A stretch of DNA of 64,000 nt, from the NCBI GenBank assembly GCA_050951465.1, contig JBMNJC010000004.1, forward strand, positions 1 through 64,000, written 5' to 3'. Of this stretch, positions 1 to 8,871 are shown one piece after another (position 1 is the stretch's first letter; every line of letters starts with the position of its first letter). The translations under genes were made by a program, and so were the position numbers. This stretch comes from JAAZHD01 sp012510895. GTDB lineage: Bacteria > Bacillota > Clostridia > Caldicoprobacterales > DTU083. The notes under the pieces are model-generated. The model did no database searches. It was not told where the DNA came from and saw only the letters and a list, made by a program, of their open reading frames with translations.

Positions 1-20
1 ATATCACAGGAGGCAAAACG

Positions 21-680
21 ATGAATGACTATGAGAAAAACCATTTAAGAAATAAACTCCTCAGGGAAATAGAGTACCATAATAACATTTTATCATTGCA
101 AAGAGAATATGGATTTCAGAATGCGATGAAAGATAGTACAGGCGAATTGTCTTCATACGATAATCATCCTGCAGATCTAGCCAGTGAAAGTTTTGAACTT
201 GATAAACAGTTCGCTCTTAACAGGCATCAGTCTCAAAAGTTGATTGAGGCAAAAGAGGCATTGGCCAGAATGGATGTAGGGGATTATGGTTTCTGTAAGT
301 TTTGCGGTAAAGAAATAGATTTTGACAGGCTGGATGCGCTGCCGACAGCCGAGGAATGCATTGATTGCGAGGAAGAAAACAGAAAGGCTTTCAAGAATAA
401 AAATATCAGCAGGCCGGTGGAAGAGGATGTGCTGAAAACACCTTTCGCACGTACATTCACAGCAGGAGAAAACGTTGCATATGACGGTGAAGACGCATGG
501 CAGGATGTACAGGAATACGGCAGTTCCAGCGGACCGCAGGATTTTAGCGTAAATGAACTCATTGACTATAATAATGCATGGTATGACAGTGATGAAAATT
601 CAGGAAGAGTTGAGGATATAGAAAATATAAGCAATGAAACATATAAGAAGCAATTACCTGACAGCGATAAGGATACTTAA
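21..680 (+). CDS. YteA-like TraR/DksA-type zinc-finger protein
   Basis: 219-aa soluble acidic protein. Residues 92-116 carry a DksA/TraR-type finger, with two CxxC pairs (C92/C95 and C113/C116) in the setting FCKFCGKEID ... CIDC. The N-terminal half (about 1-85) is charged and helical, as in the coiled coil of DksA relatives. The long acidic C-terminal tail (about 125-219) fits the YteA family of spore-forming Firmicutes, which is usually annotated as sporulation-related or of unknown function. The start is supported by AGGAGG at 8-13 with 7-nt spacing. No terminator is evident before the promoter at 724. A role in RNA polymerase regulation is inferred only from the DksA relationship. Confidence 0.85.
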   Translation: MNDYEKNHLRNKLLREIEYHNNILSLQREYGFQNAMKDSTGELSSYDNHPADLASESFELDKQFALNRHQSQKLIEAKEALARMDVGDYGFCKFCGKEIDFDRLDALPTAEECIDCEEENRKAFKNKNISRPVEEDVLKTPFARTFTAGENVAYDGEDAWQDVQEYGSSSGPQDFSVNELIDYNNAWYDSDENSGRVEDIENISNETYKKQLPDSDKDT

Positions 681-723
681 TGTGTATACAATATTTCAAT
701 AATAATTCGATGCTAAAAAACAG

Positions 724-752
724 TTGACAAAGAGTATATGCCTGCATATAAT
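724..752 (+). promoter_or_regulatory. Sigma-A promoter of the T-box operon
   Basis: A perfect TTGACA (724-729) and perfect TATAAT (747-752) are separated by 17 bp, 34 bp before the first paired bases of the T-box leader. This matches the housekeeping consensus and is the likely start of the transcript for the importer operon downstream. Confidence 0.85.
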
Positions 753-785
753 GTTTAAGTATACACCACAATAAATACTTATAAA

Positions 786-1054
786 TGGCTGTGACCGGGA
801 ACCAGTAGCGGGTATTTTGTTCCTTACAGAGAGCCTTGGCAGGTGAAAGAAGGCAGGTAACGAATCTCGTGAATTCCTCCCGAGAGCTGCATACTGAAAG
901 CATTAATATGCAAAGTAGGTCATGCCGGAATCCAACCGTTATATATGGAGGGGTAATTATATTGTTACCCGCTGAGGTTGTTTTTTAGCAACGAAGACAA
1001 GGTGGTACCGCGAATGGAAACACTCGCCCCTGTTATACAGGCGGCGATTTTTTT
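786..1054 (+). promoter_or_regulatory. T-box riboswitch leader
   Basis: The canonical T-box sequence AAGGTGGTACCGCG lies at 999-1012. It is followed by an intrinsic terminator (stem from 1024, U-run 1048-1054) that the antiterminator would disrupt when uncharged tRNA binds. Upstream, Stem I can be drawn: GGC..TGACC near 786-795 pairs with GGTCA.GCC near 918-926, and the AGTA and GAA elements typical of the specifier loop lie between CGGGA (about 794-798) and TCCCG (878-882). The codon after GAA is TTC (874-876, Phe). TCC (Ser) one base on is an alternative. A Phe specifier would suit an aromatic amino acid importer, but the assignment is tentative. The T-box call itself is secure. Confidence 0.93.
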
Positions 1055-1101
1055 AACGCTAAATATTAAATTCAACATTTAAAAGATGGAGGCGAATGTT
1101 T

Positions 1102-2088
1102 ATGAAGAAAATTAAAAGGGTATTATCATTATTATTGGCTTTAACAATCATCCTTATTGTGTCAGGCTGCACAGCCGGCACCGGGGCTAAAGGCAAAAAG
1201 GCCATCGGTATAATACAGTATGCTGAACATATAGCCCTTGATCAGGCTCGTGAAGGGTTTATAGATGCCTTAAAAGACAACGGTTATGTTGATGGAGAGA
1301 ATATTACCCTGGATATACAAAATGCGCAAGGTGATCAATCTAATTTAAGCACAATCAGCGACAGGTTTGTAAGTAATAATGTAGATCTGGTATTGGCAAT
1401 TGCAACACCTGCAGCTCAGTCAATAGCAGGCAAAACAACTGAGATACCTATTCTGGCAACTGCAATTACTGACTTTGAAGTTGCCCGCCTGGTAGATTCT
1501 AATGATTCGCCTGGGAGAAATGTCACGGGTACTACAGACATGAATCCCATTAAAGAACAGATTGATTTACTGGTAGAACTGGTTCCTCATGTTAAGAGAG
1601 TCGGCATTATATATACATCTGGGGAAGATAATTCTATCGTTCAGGCAAATATAGCAAAAGAGGTTATTGAAGATCTTGGCTTGAGCCATGTAGAAGTTAC
1701 CGTCACCAACAGCAGTGAGATTCAACAAGCTTTAGAAAGCATAGTCAACCAATGTGAGGCTATTTATATTCCAACCGATAATATACTGGCCTCTGCCATG
1801 CCTAATGTATATGGGGTAACTGCCAATACCAAAACACCGGTTATTTGCGGTGAAATCGGAATGGTCAGGAAGGGAGGCCTTGCATCACTTGGAATTAATT
1901 ATTATGATTTGGGATATCAGACCGGAATAATGGCAATCGATATACTTAAGGGAGAAAAGAAGCCAGCTGATATGCCAGTGCAAGCTCCTGCAGATTATGA
2001 TTATGCAATTAACGGGACTATCGCCGAAGAATTTGGAATAGCTATTCCGGAAAGATTGCAGGAATTTGTTTTTGAAATGGAAGAATAG
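1102..2088 (+). CDS. TrpX-like ABC transporter substrate-binding lipoprotein
   Basis: About 328-aa lipoprotein of the ABC_sub_bind (TrpX/DUF534) family, which captures a solute outside the membrane for the permease and ATPase encoded next. A lipoprotein signal peptide precedes the lipobox VSGC, with the Cys at about residue 23. The two-lobed binding-protein fold is suggested by segments such as GIIQYAEH near the N-terminus and GIIYTSGEDNS in the middle. ATG 1102 is preferred over ATG 1096 because GGAGG at 1088-1092 is 9 nt from it but only 3 nt from the earlier one. A small hairpin (CTGTC/GACAG, 2108-2121) follows the stop. Regulation is by the T-box leader. TrpXYZ systems are predicted tryptophan or aromatic amino acid importers; the substrate here is unproven. 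Confidence 0.88.
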   Translation: MKKIKRVLSLLLALTIILIVSGCTAGTGAKGKKAIGIIQYAEHIALDQAREGFIDALKDNGYVDGENITLDIQNAQGDQSNLSTISDRFVSNNVDLVLAIATPAAQSIAGKTTEIPILATAITDFEVARLVDSNDSPGRNVTGTTDMNPIKEQIDLLVELVPHVKRVGIIYTSGEDNSIVQANIAKEVIEDLGLSHVEVTVTNSSEIQQALESIVNQCEAIYIPTDNILASAMPNVYGVTANTKTPVICGEIGMVRKGGLASLGINYYDLGYQTGIMAIDILKGEKKPADMPVQAPADYDYAINGTIAEEFGIAIPERLQEFVFEMEE

Positions 2089-2179
2089 AAGTTTAAGTAT
2101 TAAAAAGCTGTCAGCAGACAGTTAAAAACAATCATCATTATTTGTAAGTATAGCAAAGAAGAGGGGAATGGATTCAATA

Positions 2180-3073
2180 ATGTTGGATATCTTAATGGGT
2201 TCAGTGTCTTTGGGCTTACTATGGGCTGTTATGACAATAGGGGTTTTCATTACGTATCGTGTACTCGATATCGCTGATCTGACTACAGAGGGCAGTATCG
2301 CTATGGGTGCCGCTATTGCAGCAAGAGGTATTACAATGGGGTTGAATCCCTTTTTATCAACATTTCTTGCTCTTTTGGGTGGAATGGCAGCTGGATTGGC
2401 TACAGGCTTACTGCATACAAGGCTGAAAATACCGGCGTTGTTATCCGGCATATTGACCATGATTGCCCTATGGTCTGTAAATTTACGTATTATGGGCAGG
2501 GCAAATATATCCCTTCTTCGCATGAATACAGTTTTTACATTTCTTGAAAAAATAGGACTGCAAAAAACATATGCTTCAATAATTCTTGGGTTCGTTTTTG
2601 TAGGTGTGCTTGTAGTCTTTTTGTACTGGTTTTTCGGAACCGAAATCGGATCTGCAATAAGGGCAACCGGTAATAATCCCTACATGGTACGAGCCCAAGG
2701 AATTAACACTGATACGACAATTATATTAGGTCTTATCATCAGCAATGGTCTCATTGCACTCAGTGGAGCCCTCATTGCTCAAAACCAAAGTTATTCGGAT
2801 ATACAAATGGGAACAGGATCTATTGTTATCGGTCTTGCTTCTGTTATTATCGGTGAAGTGCTCTTCGGCAGCAGGAACTTTATGGGCCGGTTAATTTCCC
2901 TTGTACTGGGCGCCATCACCTATCGTATTATCATTGCCCTGGTATTAAAATTAGGAATGCCGGCCAATGACTTAAAGCTGTTTACTGCCATAACCGTGGC
3001 ATTGGCATTATCATTGCCGGTATTCCAGAAATATCTGACACCTTTGAAGAGATCAGTTAAGGGGGTGAAATAG
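2180..3073 (+). CDS. TrpY-like ABC transporter permease
   Basis: About 297-aa polytopic membrane protein of the BPD_transp_2 type, like permeases of branched-chain amino acid and TrpXYZ importers. It has eight or more hydrophobic segments and conserved stretches such as DIADLTTEGS near the N-terminus and IRATGNNPYMVRAQG in the cytoplasmic coupling region. It forms the membrane channel for the preceding binding protein. ATG 2168 is also possible but sits only 1 nt after GAGGGG (2161-2166). ATG 2180 (MLDILMG) gives the usual family N-terminus with a rather long 13-nt spacing, so the start is uncertain. The gene ends directly before the ATPase gene, showing tight translational coupling. Confidence 0.88.
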   Translation: MLDILMGSVSLGLLWAVMTIGVFITYRVLDIADLTTEGSIAMGAAIAARGITMGLNPFLSTFLALLGGMAAGLATGLLHTRLKIPALLSGILTMIALWSVNLRIMGRANISLLRMNTVFTFLEKIGLQKTYASIILGFVFVGVLVVFLYWFFGTEIGSAIRATGNNPYMVRAQGINTDTTIILGLIISNGLIALSGALIAQNQSYSDIQMGTGSIVIGLASVIIGEVLFGSRNFMGRLISLVLGAITYRIIIALVLKLGMPANDLKLFTAITVALALSLPVFQKYLTPLKRSVKGVK

Positions 3074-3871
3074 ATGCTTAGGGTAGAAAATCTGATAAAA
3101 GTTTTTTATCCGGGCTCCGTAAATGAAAAGGTGGCTTTGGATTGTGTAAGCTTAGAACTTCGCGAAGGAGACTTTGTTACTCTTATTGGAGGCAATGGAG
3201 CCGGAAAATCCACCTTGCTTAACTGTGTAGCCGGTGTGTATAATGTAGATCATGGTTCAATATTTGTTGATGATGTAGAAATTACTAATCTTCCTGAATA
3301 TAAAAGAGCAGCTTTCCTGGGTCGTGTTTTTCAGGATCCTATGATGGGGACTGCTTCCAATATGGGCATCGAGGAAAATTTAGCTTTAGCTTACCGAAGA
3401 GGACAAAGAAGAGGTTTAAGATGGGGCGTTACACAAAAAGAAAGAGAGCTATACTACCAGCAGCTTAAAAGGTTGGAGCTGGGGCTGGAAGACAGACTGG
3501 ATCATAAAGTCGGCCTCCTGTCCGGCGGCCAGAGGCAGGCTCTTACCCTGTTAATGGCTACCTTAAAAAAACCTAAGGTGTTGCTTTTGGATGAGCATAC
3601 AGCTGCTTTGGACCCCAAGACTGCAAGGAAAGTATTGGAGATTACTGATCAATTGATCGAAAAGAATAACCTTACAACAATGATGGTTACACACAATATG
3701 AGAGATGCAATAAAACATGGAAACCGGCTTATTATGATGCATGAAGGTCGTATTATATTGGATATAAACGGGGAGGAAAAGAAGAGACTGACAGTGGAAG
3801 ATTTACTGGATCGTTTCGGCAGAGTCAGCGGAGAAGAATTCGCCAATGACAGGGCACTGTTGTCTTCATAG
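3074..3871 (+). CDS. TrpZ-like ABC transporter ATP-binding protein
   Basis: 265-aa nucleotide-binding subunit that powers the TrpXYZ-like importer. Walker A is GGNGAGKST (about 39-47), the signature is LLSGGQRQAL in mid-protein and Walker B is VLLLDEH, followed by the switch histidine in VTHNM. The start codon follows the permease stop immediately, and AGGGGGTGA-like bases at the end of that gene supply the ribosome binding site. With the two genes upstream it makes a complete three-gene importer under T-box control. Confidence 0.92.
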   Translation: MLRVENLIKVFYPGSVNEKVALDCVSLELREGDFVTLIGGNGAGKSTLLNCVAGVYNVDHGSIFVDDVEITNLPEYKRAAFLGRVFQDPMMGTASNMGIEENLALAYRRGQRRGLRWGVTQKERELYYQQLKRLELGLEDRLDHKVGLLSGGQRQALTLLMATLKKPKVLLLDEHTAALDPKTARKVLEITDQLIEKNNLTTMMVTHNMRDAIKHGNRLIMMHEGRIILDINGEEKKRLTVEDLLDRFGRVSGEEFANDRALLSS

Positions 3872-3934
3872 ATTATAGATAAATGTATTTATATGATTTC
3901 GGTATTTATTGCTAAGGAGCTGAAGGAGATAAAT

Positions 3935-5125
3935 ATGGACAAAAGAATACCTGAATCGGAACTACATTCCAGAATGCAGCGTTTCAGAGCGAGAATGAAT
4001 CAGGACCACCCGGACTGGGGTTGGGTTATTATAAGCAGTAAAACCAATCAATACTACTTTACCGGAACTATGCAGGATGGAATCCTGATTATACCCAAAG
4101 ATGATGATGCGGTATTCTGGGTTCGCAGAAGTTACGAACGTGCTATGGACGAATCATTATTTCCGTATATACGTCCTATGAAAAGTTATCGTGAAGCGGC
4201 AGCCTTTATGGGGAAAGCACCGGATGTTCTGTATACAGAAATGGAATCGGTGCCTCTGGCATTATATAAACGGCTGCAAAAATATTTTTCCTTTCAGGAT
4301 GTGAAATCAGCAGATACCTCTATTATGGCCGTTCGTTCCATAAAAAGTAAGTATGAGCTGAATATAATGAAGCAAGCCGGAAAAACTCATCAAAAGATAC
4401 TGGAAGAGTATGTTCCGGAAATTCTTAAGGAAGGCATGAGCGAACTCGATTTGGCAACACGGTTGTTTTCAGTGCTCATGGAGGAAGGTTATCATGGTTT
4501 TGCCCGATTTGGGATGTATGATACCTATCTTGGAATCGGACAGCTGGGATTTGGAGAGAGTTCCTTGTATCCTACATATTTTGACGGTCCAGGAGGCAAC
4601 TATGGTTTAAATCCAGCCATGCCTTTTTGGGGCAGCAGGGAAAGAAAGCTGAGAAAGGGAGACCTGGTTTTTGTAGATGTTGCATTTGGCCTGGACGGTT
4701 ATCACACTGATAAAACTATGAACTATATGTTTGGGAAACCGATTCCAGAAGAGGCTATTAATTTTCATGAAAGATGTGTATCATTGCAAAATGACATAGC
4801 TCGCCTGCTTAAACCAGGAGCCGTTCCGGCAGATATTTACCGGACAATAATGGACAATCTGGATGAAGCTTTTTTAATGCACTTCATGGGATATAAAGAA
4901 CACAAGGTAAAGTTTCTTGGCCATGGCATAGGACTGCAAATTGATGAAACACCGGTTTTAGCCGCCGGTTTCTCAGTCCCTTTGGAAGAAAACATGTGTA
5001 TTGCTCTGGAACCGAAAAGAGGTGTGGATGGGGTTGGCATAGTCGGAACAGAGAATACATACTTAGTGACTAAAACAGGCGGACTATCCATTACAGGAGA
5101 GCACCCTGGTTTAATACTTGTATAA
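3935..5125 (+). CDS. M24-family metallopeptidase (Xaa-Pro dipeptidase/aminopeptidase-like)
   Basis: About 396-aa pita-bread-fold peptidase. All five expected metal ligands can be located in the C-terminal catalytic half: two Asp in FVDVAFGLDGYHTDKT, His in FLGHGIG, Glu in ALEPKRG and Glu in GTENTYL. The N-terminal third resembles the creatinase_N substrate-gating domain. It probably trims N-terminal residues from proline-containing peptides in the cytosol; exact specificity is unknown. ATG 3935 is chosen because AAGGAG (3923-3928) sits 6 nt before it, whereas the upstream ATG 3893 has no good site. It follows the amino acid importer by 63 bp, suggesting shared expression for amino acid supply. 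Confidence 0.87.
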   Translation: MDKRIPESELHSRMQRFRARMNQDHPDWGWVIISSKTNQYYFTGTMQDGILIIPKDDDAVFWVRRSYERAMDESLFPYIRPMKSYREAAAFMGKAPDVLYTEMESVPLALYKRLQKYFSFQDVKSADTSIMAVRSIKSKYELNIMKQAGKTHQKILEEYVPEILKEGMSELDLATRLFSVLMEEGYHGFARFGMYDTYLGIGQLGFGESSLYPTYFDGPGGNYGLNPAMPFWGSRERKLRKGDLVFVDVAFGLDGYHTDKTMNYMFGKPIPEEAINFHERCVSLQNDIARLLKPGAVPADIYRTIMDNLDEAFLMHFMGYKEHKVKFLGHGIGLQIDETPVLAAGFSVPLEENMCIALEPKRGVDGVGIVGTENTYLVTKTGGLSITGEHPGLILV

Positions 5126-5209
5126 ATACTTGTATAATTTGAAATGTCGTGATACTATTATTAGCAAAGTTCACAGATAACATTCTACTTGTAACTGGAG
5201 AGATAATAT

Positions 5210-6058
5210 ATGAAGAGACAAAAAAGAGTTGCGGCAGTACATGATATATCTTGTTTTGGGAGATGTTCCCTTACAGTCGCATTGCCTATTATTTCTGCTG
5301 CAGGCATAGAATGCGCAGTAGTACCTACAGCTGTCTTATCTACTCATACCGGAGGAATTGACGGATATACTTTTCATGATCTTACGGATGAAATTATGCC
5401 CATTGTATCTCATTGGAATTCCTTAAATCTGGAATTTGATGCAATCTATACAGGGTATCTCGGTTCATTTAAACAATTGCAAATTGTAGAGAATTTATTT
5501 GATTTATTGAGCACCGAGGAAACTTTACGTATCGTTGATCCTGTTATGGCTGACAATGGCGTTTTATATAAAACTTTCCCCAGTGATTTTCCGCGTGGAA
5601 TGCGAAAATTATGCACAAAAGCAGATGTGATAATTCCTAATATAACTGAGGCAGTTTTTATGTTGGATGAACCTTATCAAGAAGGACCTTATACTGAAGA
5701 ATATATTGAATCTTTACTTAAGAAGTTGAGTAATATTGGTGCAAGGCAGATTGTGCTGACCGGTGTATATTTTGATGAAAAGCTTCTCGGAACAGCAACA
5801 TATGATCGTAAGACCAATCAAGTAGATTATTATTTCGAAAATAGAATAGAAGGTTACTATCATGGCACAGGAGATGTGTTTGGCAGTTCTTTGGTTGCAG
5901 CATTGCTAAATGGATTCGACTTGCCGTCTGCAGCGGAAGAAGCAGTGCGTTTTACAGTGGGAAGTATAGCCAGAACGAAAGCAGCAGGAACAGATATTCG
6001 TTTTGGAGTAGATTTTGAGAATGGCTTACTAGAGTTGGCCGGCAGACTAAAAAGATAA
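5210..6058 (+). CDS. pdxY: Pyridoxamine/pyridoxal kinase
   Basis: 282-aa PfkB/ribokinase-superfamily kinase. The N-terminus (HDISCFGRCSLTVALP) and VPTAVLSTHTGG are typical of PdxK/PdxY proteins, and the C-terminal anion-hole region appears as YHGTGDVFGSSL, with the catalytic Asp in GTGD. It phosphorylates vitamin B6 vitamers to the PLP precursor or coenzyme. The ATG follows a GGAGAG site (about 5197-5202). It lies between an amino acid importer-peptidase unit and a methionine-type importer, so it probably belongs to an amino acid metabolism cluster needing PLP. The choice of PdxY over PdxK is by resemblance only. Confidence 0.85.
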   Translation: MKRQKRVAAVHDISCFGRCSLTVALPIISAAGIECAVVPTAVLSTHTGGIDGYTFHDLTDEIMPIVSHWNSLNLEFDAIYTGYLGSFKQLQIVENLFDLLSTEETLRIVDPVMADNGVLYKTFPSDFPRGMRKLCTKADVIIPNITEAVFMLDEPYQEGPYTEEYIESLLKKLSNIGARQIVLTGVYFDEKLLGTATYDRKTNQVDYYFENRIEGYYHGTGDVFGSSLVAALLNGFDLPSAAEEAVRFTVGSIARTKAAGTDIRFGVDFENGLLELAGRLKR

Positions 6059-6081
6059 CTTTTTTATAGGGGTGTTTGGGG

Positions 6082-7107
6082 GTGAGCGAGATAAGCACTG
6101 AACAACCTATTATCAGAATAGAAAGGCTTGGGAAGGTTTTTCATACTTCCAGCGGCGATGTATCAGCGCTGGAAGATATCAGTCTGCAAATATATCAGGG
6201 CGAAATTTTCGGCATAATAGGTATGAGCGGTGCCGGAAAGAGTACTTTGGTGCGTTGCATAAATTTTTTAGAGCAGCCAACAGAAGGAACTGTTTATTTC
6301 GATGGAAAAGACTTATCCAAGCTCTCAAAGAGAGAATTATACAAAATCAGACAGTCAATAGGCATGATTTTTCAACAGTTCAACTTGCTTATGCAGAGAA
6401 CGGTTTTAAGCAATGTTTGTTTTCCTCTCGAAATAGCAAATGTCCCAAAAAGAAAAGCAAGGGAAAAAGCTGAACAATTATTGTCTATGGTAGGACTTAT
6501 TGACAAATTGCACGCTTATCCTGCTCAACTTTCAGGCGGACAAAGGCAAAGAGTAGCTATTGCCCGCGCGCTTGCTACTGATCCAAAAGTTTTGCTTTGC
6601 GATGAAGCCACCAGCGCCCTTGACCCGTCAACTACTCGTGATGTACTTAAACTGCTTAAGGATATTAATAAAAGGCTGGTAATCACTATTGTAGTGATTA
6701 CCCATGAAATGCATGTTATAGAGGAGATATGCAACCGTGTTGCCATTATAGATGACAGCAGAATTGTGGAAATAGGCAGGGTGGAAGATGTATTTACAAA
6801 TCCAAAGACTTCGGCAGCCAGGCGCTTGGTATTTCCTGAAGGACATGCTGTCAAAACTGCTCCGGGCAGCCGTTGTTGCCGTATTGTTTTTGACGGAAGT
6901 TCTGCTTATGAACCTATTATTGCAGAGATGGTGCTGGATTTCCGGCAATTGGTAAATATCCTGTTTGCAGATACCAAGAATATTGACGGCAAAGCATTTG
7001 GACAAATCGTAATTCAACTTCCGGACAATGAAATCATAGCTGACAGAATGATAGAATATCTGCGCGAAAAACGATTGGCAGTGGAGGAGGTAGATGGATA
7101 TGTTTGA
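6082..7107 (+). CDS. metN: Methionine-type ABC transporter ATP-binding protein
   Basis: About 341-aa ATPase. Walker A GMSGAGKST, signature LSGGQRQRVA and Walker B VLLCDEATSAL are all intact. The last 80 or so residues (about 265-341) match the NIL regulatory domain that lets MetN sense internal methionine. It energises the MetI channel encoded next. GTG 6082 is preferred because AGGGGTG (about 6068-6074) is 7 nt upstream; TTG 6076 is the longer alternative. The 3-prime end overlaps metI by 14 nt, showing translational coupling. No SAM riboswitch or S-box was seen upstream. Substrate is methionine or a close analogue by family. Confidence 0.92.
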   Translation: MSEISTEQPIIRIERLGKVFHTSSGDVSALEDISLQIYQGEIFGIIGMSGAGKSTLVRCINFLEQPTEGTVYFDGKDLSKLSKRELYKIRQSIGMIFQQFNLLMQRTVLSNVCFPLEIANVPKRKAREKAEQLLSMVGLIDKLHAYPAQLSGGQRQRVAIARALATDPKVLLCDEATSALDPSTTRDVLKLLKDINKRLVITIVVITHEMHVIEEICNRVAIIDDSRIVEIGRVEDVFTNPKTSAARRLVFPEGHAVKTAPGSRCCRIVFDGSSAYEPIIAEMVLDFRQLVNILFADTKNIDGKAFGQIVIQLPDNEIIADRMIEYLREKRLAVEEVDGYV

Positions 7108-7759
7108 GCCTGAAGTATTAAAAATGTTAGGGCGAGGACTTTTTGAATCCATTTATATGACCTTAGTTTCCACGGCTTTGGCTTATCTTTTTGGTCTGCC
7201 GCTTGGTATTGCCCTGGTGGTAACAGACAATACAGGAATTTTACCAAAGAAAAATTTCAATCGTGTACTGGGCTTAATAATTAACCTCTTACGCTCGGTT
7301 CCCTTTCTAATATTGTTAATTGCTGTATTGCCGGTAACACGCGCAATTGTAGGGACAACAATCGGCTCAAATGCGACCGTTGTTCCATTGGTTATTGCAG
7401 CCGCTCCCTTTATTGCAAGACTTGTTGAGTCTTCTTTAAAGGAAGTTGATAAGGGGGTGATCGAGGCTGCCCGTTCAATGGGGGCCTCGACTATGCAGGT
7501 GATCACCAAGGTATTGCTGCCGGAAGCAAGACCTTCCCTATTAATAGGCAGTGCAATTGCTTTGACTACTATACTGAGCTATTCTGCCATGGCAGGTTTT
7601 GTTGGCGGCGGAGGGCTTGGAGATATCGCCATACGCTATGGGTATTATCGCTATGAAACAGATATAATGCTTGTGACCGTGGCATTGTTGGTTGTACTTG
7701 TACAAGTACTTCAGGAGGCGGGCATGAAGCTGGCGAGAATGAGCGATAAGCGTAAGTAA
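7094..7759 (+). CDS. metI: Methionine-type ABC transporter permease
   Basis: 221-aa permease with about five membrane-spanning helices. The EAA-type loop that contacts the ATPase is visible as IEAARSMGASTMQVITKVLLP (about 117-137). The protein matches MetI in length and in the N-terminal FESIYMTLVSTALAY region. The start codon lies inside the end of metN, preceded by GGAGGAGG. Together with metN and the lipoprotein gene downstream it forms a complete MetNIQ importer. Confidence 0.92.
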   Translation: MDMFEPEVLKMLGRGLFESIYMTLVSTALAYLFGLPLGIALVVTDNTGILPKKNFNRVLGLIINLLRSVPFLILLIAVLPVTRAIVGTTIGSNATVVPLVIAAAPFIARLVESSLKEVDKGVIEAARSMGASTMQVITKVLLPEARPSLLIGSAIALTTILSYSAMAGFVGGGGLGDIAIRYGYYRYETDIMLVTVALLVVLVQVLQEAGMKLARMSDKRK

Positions 7760-7880
7760 ATTATCTTCATGGCACTTTGCAATGCCTGGTGATGAAACGA
7801 AAATATTTAAGACATTTTCATAAAAAATAACAGGACAGGTAAAACAGCTGATAATCCAATTTAATATGGAGGTAAGAAAA

Positions 7881-8696
7881 ATGAAGAAAATATTAGCTTT
7901 TGCTTTGGTTATAGTCTTATCTTTATCTTTACTGGCAGGTTGTGCTCAGAAATCGAAAGATGATAAAAAAATTACAGTAGGTGCTTCTGCAACACCCCAT
8001 GCAGAGATACTGGAAGCAATAAAAGATAAACTGTCTGAACAAGGATATGAACTGGAAATAATAGAGTTTACAGATTATGAACAGCCCAATAGAGCCTTGG
8101 AAAGCGGAGAACTTGATGCTAACTATTTTCAGCACAAACCCCATATGGACAATTTTAACGAGAAAAATAACGCTAATCTTGTTTCTGTAGCAGGTATTCA
8201 TTACGAGCCTTTAGGTCTCTACCCGGGTAAAACTGCCTCTATCGAAGAATTAAAAGAAGGATCCAAGATTGCAGTTCCTAACGATACCACCAACGAAGCA
8301 AGGGCTTTATTGCTTCTGGAATCTTTAGGTCTTATCAAGGTAGATCCTGAAGCAGGATTAGCTGCTACAAAAAATGATATCATTGAAAATCCAAAGAATC
8401 TTGACATTGTTGAAATTGAAGCAGCACAGCTTGCCAGGTCTTTGCAGGATGTGGATATGGCAGTAATAAACGGCAATTATGCATTACAGGCAGGATTAAA
8501 TGTCGCCAAAGATGCTTTGGGAAAAGAAGAGCAGGATTCTCTTGCGGCTGAAACCTATACAAATATTGTTGCTGTAAAAAAAGGCCATGAAAATGATGAA
8601 AAAATATTGGCACTGGTAGAAGCATTGAAGAGCGATAAAGCAAAAAATTTTATTGCAGAAAAATACCAAGGAGCAGTTGTAGTTATAGAAGATTAA
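7881..8696 (+). CDS. metQ: Methionine-binding lipoprotein, NlpA/MetQ family
   Basis: 271-aa lipoprotein. The signal peptide ends in the lipobox LLAGC (Cys at about residue 21), and the mature part shows NlpA-family signatures: SATPHAEIL near the N-terminus, NYFQHKPHMD and IHYEPLGLYPGK. It captures methionine or a related amino acid outside the membrane for MetNI. ATG 7881 is chosen because GGAGG (7868-7872) sits 8 nt before it; ATG 7866 overlaps that site. A 121-bp gap separates it from metI. An intrinsic terminator follows at about 8717. Confidence 0.92.
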   Translation: MKKILAFALVIVLSLSLLAGCAQKSKDDKKITVGASATPHAEILEAIKDKLSEQGYELEIIEFTDYEQPNRALESGELDANYFQHKPHMDNFNEKNNANLVSVAGIHYEPLGLYPGKTASIEELKEGSKIAVPNDTTNEARALLLLESLGLIKVDPEAGLAATKNDIIENPKNLDIVEIEAAQLARSLQDVDMAVINGNYALQAGLNVAKDALGKEEQDSLAAETYTNIVAVKKGHENDEKILALVEALKSDKAKNFIAEKYQGAVVVIED

Positions 8697-8714
8697 AATA
8701 ATTGAACATTTATA

Positions 8715-8752
8715 AAAAAGAACTGTGGCCATAAAAGCCATAGCTCTTTTTA
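8715..8752 (+). terminator. Intrinsic terminator after the MetNIQ genes
   Basis: An imperfect 11-bp stem (AGAACTGTGGC with GCCATAGCTCT, including G-U pairs) around a 7-nt loop is followed by TTTTT. It closes the amino acid import cluster and separates it from galE. Confidence 0.8.
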
Positions 8753-8799
8753 GTTGTGCGCCTGAAATAAGGAATTATCCGGGTCTTACCATTTTCCTC

Positions 8800-8828
8800 T
8801 TGTAATACTTAAGTGAAACCGATAAAAT
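8800..8828 (+). promoter_or_regulatory. Promoter of the galE operon
   Basis: TTGTAA (8800-8805) and TAAAAT (8823-8828) are spaced 17 bp apart, 43 bp before the galE start and just after a terminator. This is a good but not perfect sigma-A match. Confidence 0.55.
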
Positions 8829-8871
8829 AATACATATATTCAAGTTATTTCACATAGAAGGGATGTTTTTT

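Noticed and set aside
559..903. 114-codon minus-strand frame over the T-box leader
   Set aside because: It overlaps the promoter and structured Stem I of a well-supported T-box, has no ribosome binding site and unlike composition.
4837..5091. 84-codon minus-strand frame inside the M24 peptidase gene
   Set aside because: A shadow of the coding strand; no start signal and the plus-strand gene has all its metal ligands.
7881..8696. SAM riboswitch controlling the MetNIQ genes
   Set aside because: I looked upstream of metN and metQ and found no S-box core; the gap before metN is only 23 bp.
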